This document shows, piece by piece, positions 16,677 through 26,261 of a stretch of DNA of 64,000 bases (within the stretch, counting starts at the first letter, position 1; each line of letters opens with the position of its first letter). Both the position numbers and the translations under genes were made by a program. Source of the stretch: Alphaproteobacteria bacterium (GTDB lineage: Bacteria; Pseudomonadota; Alphaproteobacteria; Micavibrionales; Micavibrionaceae). The DNA is taken from contig JAGNLJ010000001.1 in assembly GCA_017999645.1 (NCBI GenBank), positions 1 to 64,000 on the forward strand, given 5' to 3'. The notes beneath the pieces were generated by a model. That model had not been told where the DNA came from and made no database searches. It was given only the letters and a program-made list of their open reading frames with translations.

Positions 16677-18215
16677 ATGGTCGCGCGGGTTAACACAGTT
16701 TCATTCCAGGGCATCGATGTGCGGTCGATTGACGTGCAGGTGCAGATTTCGTCCGGGTTGCCAGCCTTCACGATTGTGGGATTGCCCGATAAGGCTGTGG
16801 CCGAAAGCAAGGAGCGCGTGCGCGGGGCGCTGCATGCGCTGGGGCTGTCGTTGCCTCCGAAACATCTCACGGTGAATTTGGCGCCTGCGGATTTGAGCAA
16901 AGAGGGAAGTCATTTTGATTTGCCGATTGCGCTGGGGTTGCTGGCGGCGATGGATGTGATTCCGAAAGACAGTCTAGAGAATTTTTTAGTGCTTGGTGAA
17001 TTGTCGCTGGATGCGTCGATCAGGCCGGTGACGGGAATCCTGCCCGCTGCGATGCATGCGAGTTCGAATGATAACCGATTAATCTGCCCTGAGGATTGTG
17101 GGGGCGAAGCGGCGTGGGCGGGCGGGCTTGATATTCTCGCGCCGCGCGATTTGCTGCAGCTCATCAATCACATCAAGGGTACGCAAGTCATGTCGCCGCC
17201 AGCCGCGAAACTCGGGAACGAGCAATTGCGCGGCGGACCCGATATTTCCGAGGTCAAAGGGCAGGAGACGGCAAAGCGTGCGTTGGAAATCGCGGCTGCT
17301 GGCGGGCATAATTTATTGATGATCGGGCCGCCGGGATCGGGGAAGTCGATGCTGGCGTCGTGCCTGCCGGGAATTCTACCGCCGCTTGCCCCGCGCGAGG
17401 CGTTAGAAGTTTCGATGATTCATTCGCTGGCCGGGACGTTGCCGGATGGCGGATTGCTGAAGCACCGTCCATTTCGTGATCCGCATCATTCAGCGTCGCT
17501 GCCTGCGCTGATCGGTGGTGGGCACCGCGTGAAGCCGGGGGAAATTTCTCTGGCGCACCGGGGTGTTTTGTTTCTGGACGAGCTGCCGGAATTCGCGCGT
17601 GCGACTTTGGAATCGTTGCGGCAACCATTGGAGACCGGCGAGACATTGATTGCGCGGGTCAATCATCATGCGCGTTACCCGGCGCGGTTCCAGTTGATCG
17701 CGGCGATGAATCCGTGCCGCTGCGGTCATATGGGCGATGACGAGCTTGCCTGTTCGAAGGCACCGCGATGCGGTGCGGATTACCAGTCGAAAATTTCCGG
17801 ACCGCTGATGGACCGTATCGATCTGCAGACGGATGTTCCCGCCGTGAAAGTTTCAGACTTGAATGTGACAAGCGGGGGAGAAAACTCCGCAAGCGTCGCG
17901 GCGCGTGTGGCGACGGCGCGGAGAATTCAGTCGGATCGTTTTGCAAAGTTTGCAGAATCCGGAATTAATATGCTAAACGCTAATGCGGACGGAAAGATTT
18001 TGGAAGAAATCGCCGTCCCGGACAGCGGGGCAAAGGATTTGCTTACCCTCGCGATGGAAAACCGGAAATTCTCGGCCCGGGCCTATTACCGGGTGCTGCG
18101 GACGGCCCGGACGGTTGCGGACCTGGAGACTGCCCAATCGGGGGAGGTGAGGCCGGAAATCAGCCGGAGTCACATGGCGGAAGCCTTAAGTTACCGCCGC
18201 GTCCAATTAATATAG
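16677..18215 (+). CDS. comM: YifB/ComM family AAA+ ATPase
   Basis: This is a Mg-chelatase-like AAA+ helicase. ComM drives branch migration during natural transformation (established for Vibrio ComM). Its 512 residues have the family layout: a Lon-protease-like N-terminal domain (about 1-170), the chelatase ATPase core with Walker A GPPGSGKS near residue 218, Walker B VLFLDELPEF, and NPCRCG zinc-ribbon-like cysteines (CRCG...CSKAPRC), followed by the C-terminal helical domain. GAAGAGGA precedes ATG 16677. No other competence gene is in the window. Confidence 0.95.
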   Translation: MVARVNTVSFQGIDVRSIDVQVQISSGLPAFTIVGLPDKAVAESKERVRGALHALGLSLPPKHLTVNLAPADLSKEGSHFDLPIALGLLAAMDVIPKDSLENFLVLGELSLDASIRPVTGILPAAMHASSNDNRLICPEDCGGEAAWAGGLDILAPRDLLQLINHIKGTQVMSPPAAKLGNEQLRGGPDISEVKGQETAKRALEIAAAGGHNLLMIGPPGSGKSMLASCLPGILPPLAPREALEVSMIHSLAGTLPDGGLLKHRPFRDPHHSASLPALIGGGHRVKPGEISLAHRGVLFLDELPEFARATLESLRQPLETGETLIARVNHHARYPARFQLIAAMNPCRCGHMGDDELACSKAPRCGADYQSKISGPLMDRIDLQTDVPAVKVSDLNVTSGGENSASVAARVATARRIQSDRFAKFAESGINMLNANADGKILEEIAVPDSGAKDLLTLAMENRKFSARAYYRVLRTARTVADLETAQSGEVRPEISRSHMAEALSYRRVQLI

Positions 18216-18241
18216 TATTTACATAATATATTCGTACGATC

Positions 18242-18293
18242 AAGCCATATCAATGGCTTAGAGAGGCGTACGGCATAAAAGGCGCCGTTTTTT
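18242..18293 (+). terminator. Tandem hairpins after comM
   Basis: AAGCCAT-ATCA-ATGGCTT (18242-18259) is a perfect seven-pair stem. It is followed by a shorter ACGGC/GCCGT stem (18270-18288) running into a T tract. Confidence 0.5.
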
Positions 18294-18406
18294 GGCATTT
18301 TTCAGGATTTAAGCGTATGATGGACGTAAGAAATAAGGGACAGGGTAATAAAAAATTAATAAGCCCAAGTCTACAATCCCTTATGGCAATAAAAGGGTGT
18401 GTTTAA

Positions 18407-19498
18407 ATGGCGATTGCAGGTTCATATAACCGCAATACAGATATGGCCAAAGGTCGCGCGGCAGTCGTCGACCTTGGCAAGCCCCAAAGCTTGACCGCCA
18501 TGTTCCAGCAAAAAAGTAATCCATTCGATAGCGGCCCGGACCCCGAAGCCGAAAAAGACATTTACCCGACCGATGTGATGAAGGTCGATTGCAAGCTTCC
18601 CAACCTGGGACCTGTTGCCAAACTTGATGTGAATAGAAAAGTCGATACGCCGCCGCCGGATGCACAGCCGCTGCGCGACCAGCACACGGCAGCTGTTACG
18701 AATTATATGGAGGCCGATCAGAAAATTAAATCGACGTTCATCGACGCCCTGAAACAGCAGGACCGCGAAGTCGGCAACGCGCTCGAGCAGATGATCGCAC
18801 CGGTGGGCGGTGGATCCACTGCTGCCGACACGATGAAGGCGATGGATCCGGGCGTGAGCGATCTTTATTCCGCGCTGAGTGACCTGATGAAGCAGGGCCC
18901 GAACAATGACCGCGTTGCCGCTGCGATCGATAAAACGCTTAACAGCCTGCATGACGCAACCATCGCGCAGAAAGAAGCGCACAGGGCCGGCAAGGCACCT
19001 GCGCCGGAAATCGACTGGACGAAATTCAAGACATCGCAGCAAGTGATGAATTTCATGACACGCAATGTCGAGAACGACCCGTTCATGAAAGCGGCGGAAA
19101 ATGTCGAAAAAAATATCGAGGTCCGCGAAGAGAACGTAGCGGTTTACAAAGAACAGTATCTCAAGGGCGAGGGCAAGTTTGACTTCGCAAAGCTTGAAGA
19201 AGCCTTTAAAAGCGGCGATGAAGGCCGCGTTGCAACAATGGTGGGTCAGGAAACCGCACAGGTTATCAAGCAGACCGGCGATATACAGCTCGCGATGAAA
19301 AAAGAATTGTCGATAGATGATTTCAATATACGTATGGACGTCGCTTCTATCAGCGGGATGAAATTCGGCAAGAATTTCGATCAAAAAGATGTAACCGGAC
19401 TCGGCGCTGGTGCCAAAGAAGTGGCCGAAATACTCCTTCGTAACGAACCGCCGAAACATATGATGCGCCCCGACAATACACCGATGGCCAGCGTCTAA
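18407..19498 (+). CDS. Hypothetical protein with extended helical region
   Basis: This 363-residue soluble protein was not recognised. Residues 1-95 are polar and Pro/Asp-rich (SNPFDSGPDPEAEKDIYPTD). The rest is largely helical: IKSTFIDALKQQDREVGNAL, then AENVEKNIEVREENVAVYKE and a C-terminal FKSGDEGRVATMVGQETAQV region. No signal peptide is visible although the composition resembles cell-envelope or secreted scaffold proteins. The opposite strand is open for 443 codons (18422-19753), a shadow. The LOG gene follows in the same direction 21 bases later. Confidence 0.7.
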   Translation: MAIAGSYNRNTDMAKGRAAVVDLGKPQSLTAMFQQKSNPFDSGPDPEAEKDIYPTDVMKVDCKLPNLGPVAKLDVNRKVDTPPPDAQPLRDQHTAAVTNYMEADQKIKSTFIDALKQQDREVGNALEQMIAPVGGGSTAADTMKAMDPGVSDLYSALSDLMKQGPNNDRVAAAIDKTLNSLHDATIAQKEAHRAGKAPAPEIDWTKFKTSQQVMNFMTRNVENDPFMKAAENVEKNIEVREENVAVYKEQYLKGEGKFDFAKLEEAFKSGDEGRVATMVGQETAQVIKQTGDIQLAMKKELSIDDFNIRMDVASISGMKFGKNFDQKDVTGLGAGAKEVAEILLRNEPPKHMMRPDNTPMASV

Positions 19499-19519
19499 TT
19501 TTCCCTTTATAGTTTTTCC

Positions 19520-20068
19520 ATGACATTCATAAAAAATATCTGCGTGTTCTGCGGGTCGTCCACGATTGTGGACGGGAAATATTTGCGGGCCGCGCGTGAC
19601 GTCGGCGTGATGCTGGCGCAGAACGGATATGGCGTCGTTTATGGCGGCGGCAATATCGGGTTGATGGGCGCGGCGGCGGATGCGGCGCTGGAGGCGGGCG
19701 GAAAAGTCATCGGCGTCATTCCGAAATTTTTGAGAGACAAAGAAGTGGCGCATAAGGGGTTAACCGAGCTGCACCTGACCGAGACGATGCATGAGCGGCA
19801 GGTCGGGATGGCGGAGCGCTCGGACGCGTTTGTCGTTTTGCCGGGGGGTCTGGGGACGCTGGCGGAATTTTTTGAGGTCCTGACCTGGAAGCAGCTGGGC
19901 CTGCATGACAAGCCAATTATGCTGGTAAATGATTTCGGGTATTGGGATTCGCTCATAGAGTTTGCCGGCCATGCGGAGGGTGAAAAATTCCTCCGGGCCT
20001 CGGATGCCGATTTATATACGGTTCTGGCCGATGCGGCCGTGCTGGAAGCCCATTTAAAGCGGTTGTAA
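19520..20068 (+). CDS. LOG family nucleotide phosphoribohydrolase
   Basis: This 182-residue Rossmann-like protein belongs to the LOG (TIGR00730) family, which removes ribose 5'-phosphate from nucleoside monophosphates including cytokinin nucleotides. Key features are FCGSS, VYGGGNIGLMGAAADAAL, the ETMHERQ segment with the catalytic Arg region, and PGGLGTLAEFFEVLTW, the signature motif. Substrate in bacteria is usually AMP-like or unknown. It stands between an unknown gene and the diguanylate cyclase gene. Confidence 0.93.
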   Translation: MTFIKNICVFCGSSTIVDGKYLRAARDVGVMLAQNGYGVVYGGGNIGLMGAAADAALEAGGKVIGVIPKFLRDKEVAHKGLTELHLTETMHERQVGMAERSDAFVVLPGGLGTLAEFFEVLTWKQLGLHDKPIMLVNDFGYWDSLIEFAGHAEGEKFLRASDADLYTVLADAAVLEAHLKRL

Positions 20069-20161
20069 AGGGCTTTAAAATACTGTTTTATCTCGTGGTT
20101 TAAGTTCATGTATAATGAGTAGAACGGCTTCCTAAGCCGCCCAAGTCAAAACGGATCTTTC

Positions 20162-21217
20162 GTGCAAACCAATAATCCAGAAAAAGCCCAGAAGCTTTCT
20201 AAAGCCGCCCTGACGCGGATCGAGAAAGAAAAGCTGCTGCCGACGCCGGAGAATTACCAGCTCTGGTATGTTTATTATTCGGAGGAAAATCCGGAAATCA
20301 CGCGGGCGATCGATGTGCTGGTGGCGACGGGGCAGGCGCTGACGGATGAGCGCTGCCAGGAAATTCACCAGAGATTCTTAAGCGATTCCAGCGAGAATGA
20401 GCGCGTACGCCAGGCGGGCGATAAAATCCAGACGACGATCAAGACCGTCAGCGGCATGGTCAGCAACGTTAAAGAGGCGACGAGTAAATATAATACGCGC
20501 CTGACCGATATGACCGGCGCTATCAGCAAGAAATCAAACCTGACGCGCGAAGATATCGAAGGCATTATTTCCGACGTCATGGAAGGCACGCAGGACATGA
20601 TGCGGCATAACCTGACGCTGGAGGAAGAGCTGGGTCGTTCATCCAAGGCGATGAGGGAATTGCAGCGCGATTTAGACCTCGTGCGCAAGGAAGCGCTGAC
20701 CGATGGATTGACGAATCTTTCGAACCGTAAGGCGTTTGACGCCGAAATCCGCCGCATCGCGCGCGAAGCGGGTAAAGAAGGCCAAACCTTTTCGCTTATG
20801 ATGATGGATATCGACCATTTCAAGAGCTTTAACGATTCCTACGGCCACCAGGTGGGCGATCAGGTTTTGAGACTGGTGGCGCGCACGCTGGTTGACGGCG
20901 TCAAGGGCCGCGATATGGCGGCGCGTTTCGGTGGCGAGGAATTCGCGATTATTCTGCCCGAGACCAATCTGCAGGCAGCGATCAAGGTGGCGGAGTCGCT
21001 TCGTAAAGCCGTGGCCGGCAAGGAAGTCATCAACCGCAACACGGGCGACAAGCTAGGCCGCATCACGCTTTCGGGCGGCATAGCGCAATATGTGGACGGT
21101 GAGGCGGTCGAGGATCTGATCGAGCGGGCGGACGCCGCGCTTTACACCGCGAAACATAATGGCCGAAATCAAATCGCGTCTGCGCCTGCGCCCGGCCAAA
21201 AGAAAGCAACAGCCTGA
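20162..21217 (+). CDS. GGDEF domain diguanylate cyclase
   Basis: This 351-residue protein makes cyclic di-GMP from two GTP. The C-terminal GGDEF domain (about 175-345) has the metal-binding MMDIDHFKSFNDSYGHQVGD and the active-site variant RFGGEEFAIILPE, which is a functional signature. The N-terminal 170 residues are helical and soluble with no recognised sensor; an ILSDSSENERVRQAGDK-like helix and TEGTQDMMRHNLTLEEELG coil could dimerise it. The likely start is a GTG at 20162. It could influence the adhesin system, which is often c-di-GMP-controlled, but no direct link is visible. Confidence 0.92.
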   Translation: MQTNNPEKAQKLSKAALTRIEKEKLLPTPENYQLWYVYYSEENPEITRAIDVLVATGQALTDERCQEIHQRFLSDSSENERVRQAGDKIQTTIKTVSGMVSNVKEATSKYNTRLTDMTGAISKKSNLTREDIEGIISDVMEGTQDMMRHNLTLEEELGRSSKAMRELQRDLDLVRKEALTDGLTNLSNRKAFDAEIRRIAREAGKEGQTFSLMMMDIDHFKSFNDSYGHQVGDQVLRLVARTLVDGVKGRDMAARFGGEEFAIILPETNLQAAIKVAESLRKAVAGKEVINRNTGDKLGRITLSGGIAQYVDGEAVEDLIERADAALYTAKHNGRNQIASAPAPGQKKATA

Positions 21218-21248
21218 CATTCACTACCAGGACGGACGCCTAACTCGC

Positions 21249-21286
21249 TTTTCTGCGCTTCCGCTGCTCACGTACCAAAATGTACG
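21249..21286. repeat. Dispersed hairpin element, copy 2 (upstream of uvrD)
   Basis: Matches copy 1 at 277-312 over 29 bases with one mismatch and ends in CGTAC-N6-GTACG (21271-21286). It lies in the uvrD leader, about 100 bases before the start codon. Confidence 0.6.
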
Positions 21287-21383
21287 CTTATTCAATTCGC
21301 ACGCGCTATGCGCTTCGCGATGGGCGGTTCCCGAAAATCTTCGTTATTCATCTCGTCCTAGCGTGAATGTGTGTCTTGCTGTA

Positions 21384-23606
21384 ATGGCAAAAAATCCTTA
21401 TTTATATGACATGCAAAATTCGCCGCGAGTCGCTCCCATCATGATCCCGCCCTATCTTGAAAATCTGAATCCGCAGCAGAAGGAAGCGGTGGAGACGATT
21501 GACGGGCCGGTGCTGGTGCTGGCGGGCGCGGGTACGGGGAAGACGCGGGTTTTGACCACGCGGCTCGCGCATATCCTGAATACGGGGCGGGCGTTTCCGT
21601 CGCAGATGCTCGCCGTGACATTTACGAACAAGGCCGCGCAGGAGATGAAGACCCGTGTTTCCGGTTTGCTTAACGGGCAACCGGTGGAGGGCTGGTGGCT
21701 CGGGACGTTCCATTCGATTGCAGCAAGGATGCTCAGGCGGCATGCGGATCTTGTGGGGTTGCAGAGCAATTTTACGATTCTTGATCCGGACGACCAGCTG
21801 CGCCTGCTGAAGCAGATCATGGAAGGGCTGAATATCGATTCCAAAAAATGGGTGCCGAAGGCGATGATCGATTACATCGATCGCTGGAAGGATCGGGGCC
21901 TCGGACCATCGGGGATTTCCGCGGATGATGTGGGCGATGTTGCGGGCGGGTTGCTGCCCTCGCTTTACCGCGCGTACCAGGAGCGGCTGCGTGCGATTAA
22001 TGCGTGCGATTTCGGGGATTTATTGCTGCACATGATTACGATTTTGCGCGATCCGAAAAACGTAGAAGTGCTGAACGATTATCATCGTCGGTTTAAATAT
22101 ATTCTCGTTGATGAATACCAGGATACGAACGTGGCGCAGTATATGTGGCTGCGATTACTGGCGCAGGGATCGAACAATATCTGCTGCGTGGGCGACGACG
22201 ACCAGTCGATCTATGGGTGGCGCGGCGCGGAAGTCGGGAATATTTTACGATTTGAAAAAGATTTTCCGGGCGCGAAGATTATACGGTTAGAACAAAATTA
22301 CCGTTCGACAAACACGATCCTGAAAGCGGCGGGCAAGGTGATCTCGCATAATGACGGACGGCTCGGGAAAGAGCTGTGGTCGGAGGCGGGCGAGGGCGAT
22401 AAAATTCTCGTGCGCGGGCTGTGGGATGGTGCGGCGGAAGCGCGCTGGGTTTCGGAAGAGATCGAGCAATTGCAGCGGAAAAAATATTCGTTGAATGAAA
22501 TTGCGGTGCTGGTGCGGACGGGTTCGCAGACGCGGGAATTCGAGGAGCGGTTTATCCAGCTTGGGCTGTCTTACAAAGTTATCGGCGGTTTGCGGTTTTA
22601 TGAGCGCATGGAAATCCGCGATGCGCTGGCGTATTTGCGCGTGATCGCGCAGCCGCAGGATGATTTAGCCTTAGAGCGGATTATCAATACGCCGAAGCGG
22701 GGGTTGGGCGATACGACGATTCAAACGTTGTATGCATTTGCACGGAGCAAAAATATTTCGCTCACTGCGGCGATCATGGATCTGACGCAGACGGATGAGT
22801 TGAAGCCTAAGGTCAAGGCGACGCTGATGAAGCTGATGGATGATTTCGGACGATGGAGATCGTTGATTGATTCAATGCATCACGCGGAGCTGGCATCGCT
22901 AGTGCTGGACGAGTCCGGTTACATGCAGATGTGGAAGACGGATAAGTCGATCGAGGCGCCGGGGCGTGTTGAAAACCTGAAGGAGCTGATTTCCGGCATG
23001 CAGGAATATGAAAGCATGGCGGAATTCCTGGAGCATGTTTCGCTGGTCCTTGAGAACCAGAACAATATGACGGGCGAATTCGTTTCGCTGATGACGCTGC
23101 ACAGCGCGAAGGGGCTGGAGTTCGACGCGGTGTTTCTACCGGGGTGGGAAGACGGTTTGTTCCCGTCGCAGCGCACGATGGATGAGCATGGTATCAAAGG
23201 GTTAGAGGAAGAGCGCAGGCTGGCTTATGTGGGATTAACGCGCGCACGGAAACGCGCCTATGTTTCATTCGCCGCGAATAGAAGATTATACGGGAATTTT
23301 ATGAGTTCGATTCCGTCGCGTTTTGTCGATGAATTGCCGGGCGAACACACCGAGGTGAGTTCGGATGCAGGGCTGTACCAGCCTGGGCGTTCGCAGCATT
23401 GGGATTCGAGCGGTTACAGCGGTGGCAGACAAGTGGAATCGCGGCGCATCGCCGAGAAGAAATCAGAGTTCGGGCGGGGCGACCGTGTGTTTCACGACAA
23501 GTTCGGATATGGCGAGGTTGTGAATGTCGAGGGCCATAAGCTGGATGTCCGTTTCGACCACAGCGATATCAAGCGCGTGATGGATTCATTTGTCGAGAAG
23601 GCGTGA
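21384..23606 (+). CDS. uvrD: UvrD/PcrA-type DNA helicase
   Basis: This ATP-dependent 3'-5' superfamily 1A helicase acts in nucleotide excision and mismatch repair. From ATG 21384 it has 740 residues, the usual size. Motifs are in order: Q motif LNPQQKEAVE, Walker A AGAGTGKT, VTFTNKAA, DEYQDTN, GDDDQSIYGWRGAE, LEQNYRST, TLHSAKGLEFDAVF and LAYVGLTRARK. The C-terminus has the Tudor-like GDRVFHDKFGYGEVV domain of PcrA/UvrD. The open frame upstream to 21159 crosses a dispersed repeat and is not coding; ATG 21411 or 21441 are other possible starts. Confidence 0.95.
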   Translation: MAKNPYLYDMQNSPRVAPIMIPPYLENLNPQQKEAVETIDGPVLVLAGAGTGKTRVLTTRLAHILNTGRAFPSQMLAVTFTNKAAQEMKTRVSGLLNGQPVEGWWLGTFHSIAARMLRRHADLVGLQSNFTILDPDDQLRLLKQIMEGLNIDSKKWVPKAMIDYIDRWKDRGLGPSGISADDVGDVAGGLLPSLYRAYQERLRAINACDFGDLLLHMITILRDPKNVEVLNDYHRRFKYILVDEYQDTNVAQYMWLRLLAQGSNNICCVGDDDQSIYGWRGAEVGNILRFEKDFPGAKIIRLEQNYRSTNTILKAAGKVISHNDGRLGKELWSEAGEGDKILVRGLWDGAAEARWVSEEIEQLQRKKYSLNEIAVLVRTGSQTREFEERFIQLGLSYKVIGGLRFYERMEIRDALAYLRVIAQPQDDLALERIINTPKRGLGDTTIQTLYAFARSKNISLTAAIMDLTQTDELKPKVKATLMKLMDDFGRWRSLIDSMHHAELASLVLDESGYMQMWKTDKSIEAPGRVENLKELISGMQEYESMAEFLEHVSLVLENQNNMTGEFVSLMTLHSAKGLEFDAVFLPGWEDGLFPSQRTMDEHGIKGLEEERRLAYVGLTRARKRAYVSFAANRRLYGNFMSSIPSRFVDELPGEHTEVSSDAGLYQPGRSQHWDSSGYSGGRQVESRRIAEKKSEFGRGDRVFHDKFGYGEVVNVEGHKLDVRFDHSDIKRVMDSFVEKA

Positions 23607-23613
23607 TGCCAAG

Positions 23614-24189
23614 TTACAATTTTGGAGGCACAAGAAGCGGCACGATAATAACCGAGACAGATGAATGGCTGTCGTTATTATATCCATGCAGAGGAATCTC
23701 TGCGTTTGCCGGGAAGAAGCCAAGACTGCCCATCGGGAGGATTTCTTTTTGTTCAGAGGTCATGGCTCCATTACCTGCAGCGGTCCAATGTGCCATTAAC
23801 ACAGGTGATACGCGTTTCTTCCCGGCCCGTCCCATCATGCCTTCAGAACTCTGCAACACATAAATACTAGAATTGAGAAAACCGAGACCCGTAAGACGTT
23901 CGAATATGCCTTTTAACTCAAGAAGGTAGTTGCGCGCTGTGTCGGGGAGCTCTGCGCTATGTATGCTTATGGCGTCTGAAGTGGTATGAACCAATCCCGG
24001 ATGGGCGTATCTTCGCTGGGTCCATGCCCATGATCTAAAAGATTCCCCTATCTTTTCTTTCGAAAGGCCATGGTACTTTTCCGGACGGTTAAAAATAACT
24101 ACCGGCGCGCCGGGTTTTTCAACAGCGCGGCAAAATGCATCCGCTTTTTTGGTAATGATTATTTCCGAAGATTTTTTGTTGCTGCTCAT
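23614..24189 (-). CDS. Hypothetical protein
   Basis: This 191-residue soluble protein was not recognised. It begins MSSNKKSSEIIITKKADAF and has mixed alpha/beta composition with a VVIFNRPEKYHGLSKEKI segment, a RSWAWTQRRYAHPGLVHTTS region and a C-terminal half with HYD-like HSSVSVIIVPLLV. No ribosome site is strong for ATG 24189 or for a TTG at 24201. It lies convergent with uvrD, 7 bases away, and is AT-richer than both neighbours. Confidence 0.6.
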   Translation of the reverse strand: MSSNKKSSEIIITKKADAFCRAVEKPGAPVVIFNRPEKYHGLSKEKIGESFRSWAWTQRRYAHPGLVHTTSDAISIHSAELPDTARNYLLELKGIFERLTGLGFLNSSIYVLQSSEGMMGRAGKKRVSPVLMAHWTAAGNGAMTSEQKEILPMGSLGFFPANAEIPLHGYNNDSHSSVSVIIVPLLVPPKL

Positions 24190-24302
24190 GGCGTGGAACA
24201 ATAGCGAATAAATTACATTATGTAAAGAAAATGGCGCAGGGTGGCTGGACTTCGAAGCGTTAAAAGTACATATTCTTTATGCAATAGAAAGGCTTATGGA
24301 TC

Positions 24303-25256
24303 ATGAGCGCACCAGCGAAAATAGCGACGGTTTTTGGCGGTACGGGCTTTGTCGGACGGCAGGTTGTGCGCGGCCTGGCGCGCAAGGGCTACACGGTCAA
24401 GGTGGCGAGCCGGGTGCCGGAGAGCGCGTTTTTCCTGCGCACGGCCGGGTTCGTCGGGCAGATCGTGCCGTTTGCCTGTGACTATAAAAATCCGGCGAGT
24501 ATCGCCCAGGCCGTGCGCGGGGCGGAGATTGTCGTCAACTGTATCGGGATTTTGTACGAGCGCCGCAAGGGCGATTTCAAACGCGTGCAGGCAGAATTGC
24601 CGGGCACGATCGCGCAGGCGTGCGCCTATGAAGATGTGAAGCGCTTCATCCATATTTCGATTCCGAATATCGAGCAGGATAATTCGCAATATGCGAAAAC
24701 CAAGCTGGAAGGCGAGCGCGCGATTATAGCCGCGTTTCCGGCGGCGACGATTATGCGCCCGAGCGTGATTTTCGGTGCGGACGATAATTTCTTCAATAAA
24801 TTCGCGAAGCTCGCGCGCATCATGCCTGTATTGCCGTTGATCGGCGGCGGGCAGACGAAATTCCAGCCGGTTTATGTCGGCGATGTTGCGGATGCGGTGA
24901 TTGTTGCCGCGCAAAATCCAGCGGCGGCGGGCAGGATTTTCGAGCTGGCCGGACCGGAGACTCTAACGTTCCGTGAAATCTACGAAATGCTGTTTCATTA
25001 TACGGGACGCACAAGGCCATTGATCAATCTGCCGTGGGGCGTAGCTAAAGTTCAGGCCTGTTTCATGGCGATGCTGCCTTCGCCGCTGCTAACACCGGAC
25101 CAGGTGGAATCGCTGAAAACCGATTACGTGATCGCGAATGATGCGCTGAAACTGGAAGATCTGGGCATTACGCCGACCGCGCCGGAAGCTATTTTGCCGA
25201 CCTATTTAGAGAGCTACCGTCCGGGCGGAAAGTTCGCGAACAAGCACGCCGCGTAA
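24303..25256 (+). CDS. Complex I NDUFA9-like NAD(P)-binding protein
   Basis: This 317-residue protein is an atypical short-chain dehydrogenase related to the NDUFA9 accessory subunit of respiratory complex I in mitochondria and alphaproteobacteria. The Rossmann nucleotide-binding motif VFGGTGFVGR is at residues 10-19; IHISIPNIEQDNSQYAKTKL carries the Tyr/Lys pair, and IMRPSVIFG is typical. In the family the bound cofactor is structural rather than catalytic. Nuo genes are not in the window, so it may act as an assembly factor or in another membrane complex. Confidence 0.9.
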   Translation: MSAPAKIATVFGGTGFVGRQVVRGLARKGYTVKVASRVPESAFFLRTAGFVGQIVPFACDYKNPASIAQAVRGAEIVVNCIGILYERRKGDFKRVQAELPGTIAQACAYEDVKRFIHISIPNIEQDNSQYAKTKLEGERAIIAAFPAATIMRPSVIFGADDNFFNKFAKLARIMPVLPLIGGGQTKFQPVYVGDVADAVIVAAQNPAAAGRIFELAGPETLTFREIYEMLFHYTGRTRPLINLPWGVAKVQACFMAMLPSPLLTPDQVESLKTDYVIANDALKLEDLGITPTAPEAILPTYLESYRPGGKFANKHAA

Positions 25257-25319
25257 AGTTTGCAAGAGCGTGAAAAACAGTATTATATAGCGGTCTCAAC
25301 AACACAAAGAGCAACCACC

Positions 25320-26261
25320 ATGCGGATTATCCTCCTTGTCCTCACTCTTGCGCTGATGCTGCCGATGGCACCGGCGCGCGCGAGCACCGAAGGCATTGCC
25401 GCCGTCGTCAACCAGGATGCGATCAGTATAACGGACCTTAACGACCGCCTGCGGATGATCATCGCGTCGACACGTCTGCCCGCGACGAAGGAAATCCAGC
25501 AAAAACTTCTGCGGCAGGTTCTGAACGATTTGATCGAGGAGCAGTTGAAAATGCAGGAGGCGAACCGCCTTGAGCTCTCGGTTTCGCAGGACGAAATCAA
25601 CCAGGGCTTTGCGATGCTGGCGCAGCAGAACAACCTGACTATCGACCAATTCCGCGGCGCGATGCAGCATGACGGGATCAGCCCGGCGACGCTGGAGCGC
25701 CAGATCAAGGCGCAGATAGGGTGGTCGAAGGTCATCCAGAAAGTCATGCGGCCGCAGATAGAAGTGACGGACAGCGACATCGATGATTTTCTCTCCCGCG
25801 TGCAGAACGCCAAGGGAAAATCAGAATACAGGGTCGCGGAAATTTTCCTGCCCGTAAACGAGAACAGTCCTGATGCCGACGCGCAGCAGCTTGCGAACCG
25901 GCTGGTGCAGGAGATTAATTCCGGTAAGGCGGAATTCTTCAAGCTAGCGCAGCAATTTTCCGGTGCGGCGGGAGCCGAGCAGGGCGGCGACCTTGGCTGG
26001 ATACGCGAAGGGCAGTTGGAGCCGGAACTGGATGCGGCGCTTCCGAGCATGCAGAAGAACGGCGTGAGCAATCCCGTGCGCACGAGCGATGGGTATCACA
26101 TTTTATTCCTGCGCGATCTGCGCACGGTGAGCGACGAGACGATTCCGTCGCGCGAACAGGTGACCCAGACGCTCGGCCTGCAACGGCTTGAGCGCATGCA
26201 AGAGCGCCAGCTTATGGAGCTGAAGACCACGGCCTTTATCGAGACCCGTGTCGAATCCTGA
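25320..26261 (+). CDS. surA: Periplasmic peptidyl-prolyl isomerase SurA
   Basis: SurA chaperones unfolded outer-membrane proteins across the periplasm. The 313-residue protein has a signal peptide (IILLVLTLALMLPMAPARA), an N-terminal SurA domain (IAAVVNQDAISITDLNDRL...LLRQVLNDLIEEQLKMQEA) and one parvulin domain (YRVAEIFLPV...GGDLGWIREGQL). E. coli SurA has two parvulin domains; alphaproteobacterial members often have one. It overlaps rsmA by 14 bases. The usual surA-pdxA-rsmA order is broken: pdxA is missing here. ATG 25320 is used; the upstream TTG lacks support. Confidence 0.93.
   Translation: MRIILLVLTLALMLPMAPARASTEGIAAVVNQDAISITDLNDRLRMIIASTRLPATKEIQQKLLRQVLNDLIEEQLKMQEANRLELSVSQDEINQGFAMLAQQNNLTIDQFRGAMQHDGISPATLERQIKAQIGWSKVIQKVMRPQIEVTDSDIDDFLSRVQNAKGKSEYRVAEIFLPVNENSPDADAQQLANRLVQEINSGKAEFFKLAQQFSGAAGAEQGGDLGWIREGQLEPELDAALPSMQKNGVSNPVRTSDGYHILFLRDLRTVSDETIPSREQVTQTLGLQRLERMQERQLMELKTTAFIETRVES

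Noticed and set aside
18422..19753. 443-codon open frame opposite the gene at 18407-19498
   Set aside because: Composition is Arg/His/Phe-rich shadow sequence, and it also runs through the LOG gene.
21159..21383. Extension of uvrD upstream to 21159
   Set aside because: It runs through the end of the GGDEF gene and a dispersed repeat; the encoded residues do not fit the helicase family.
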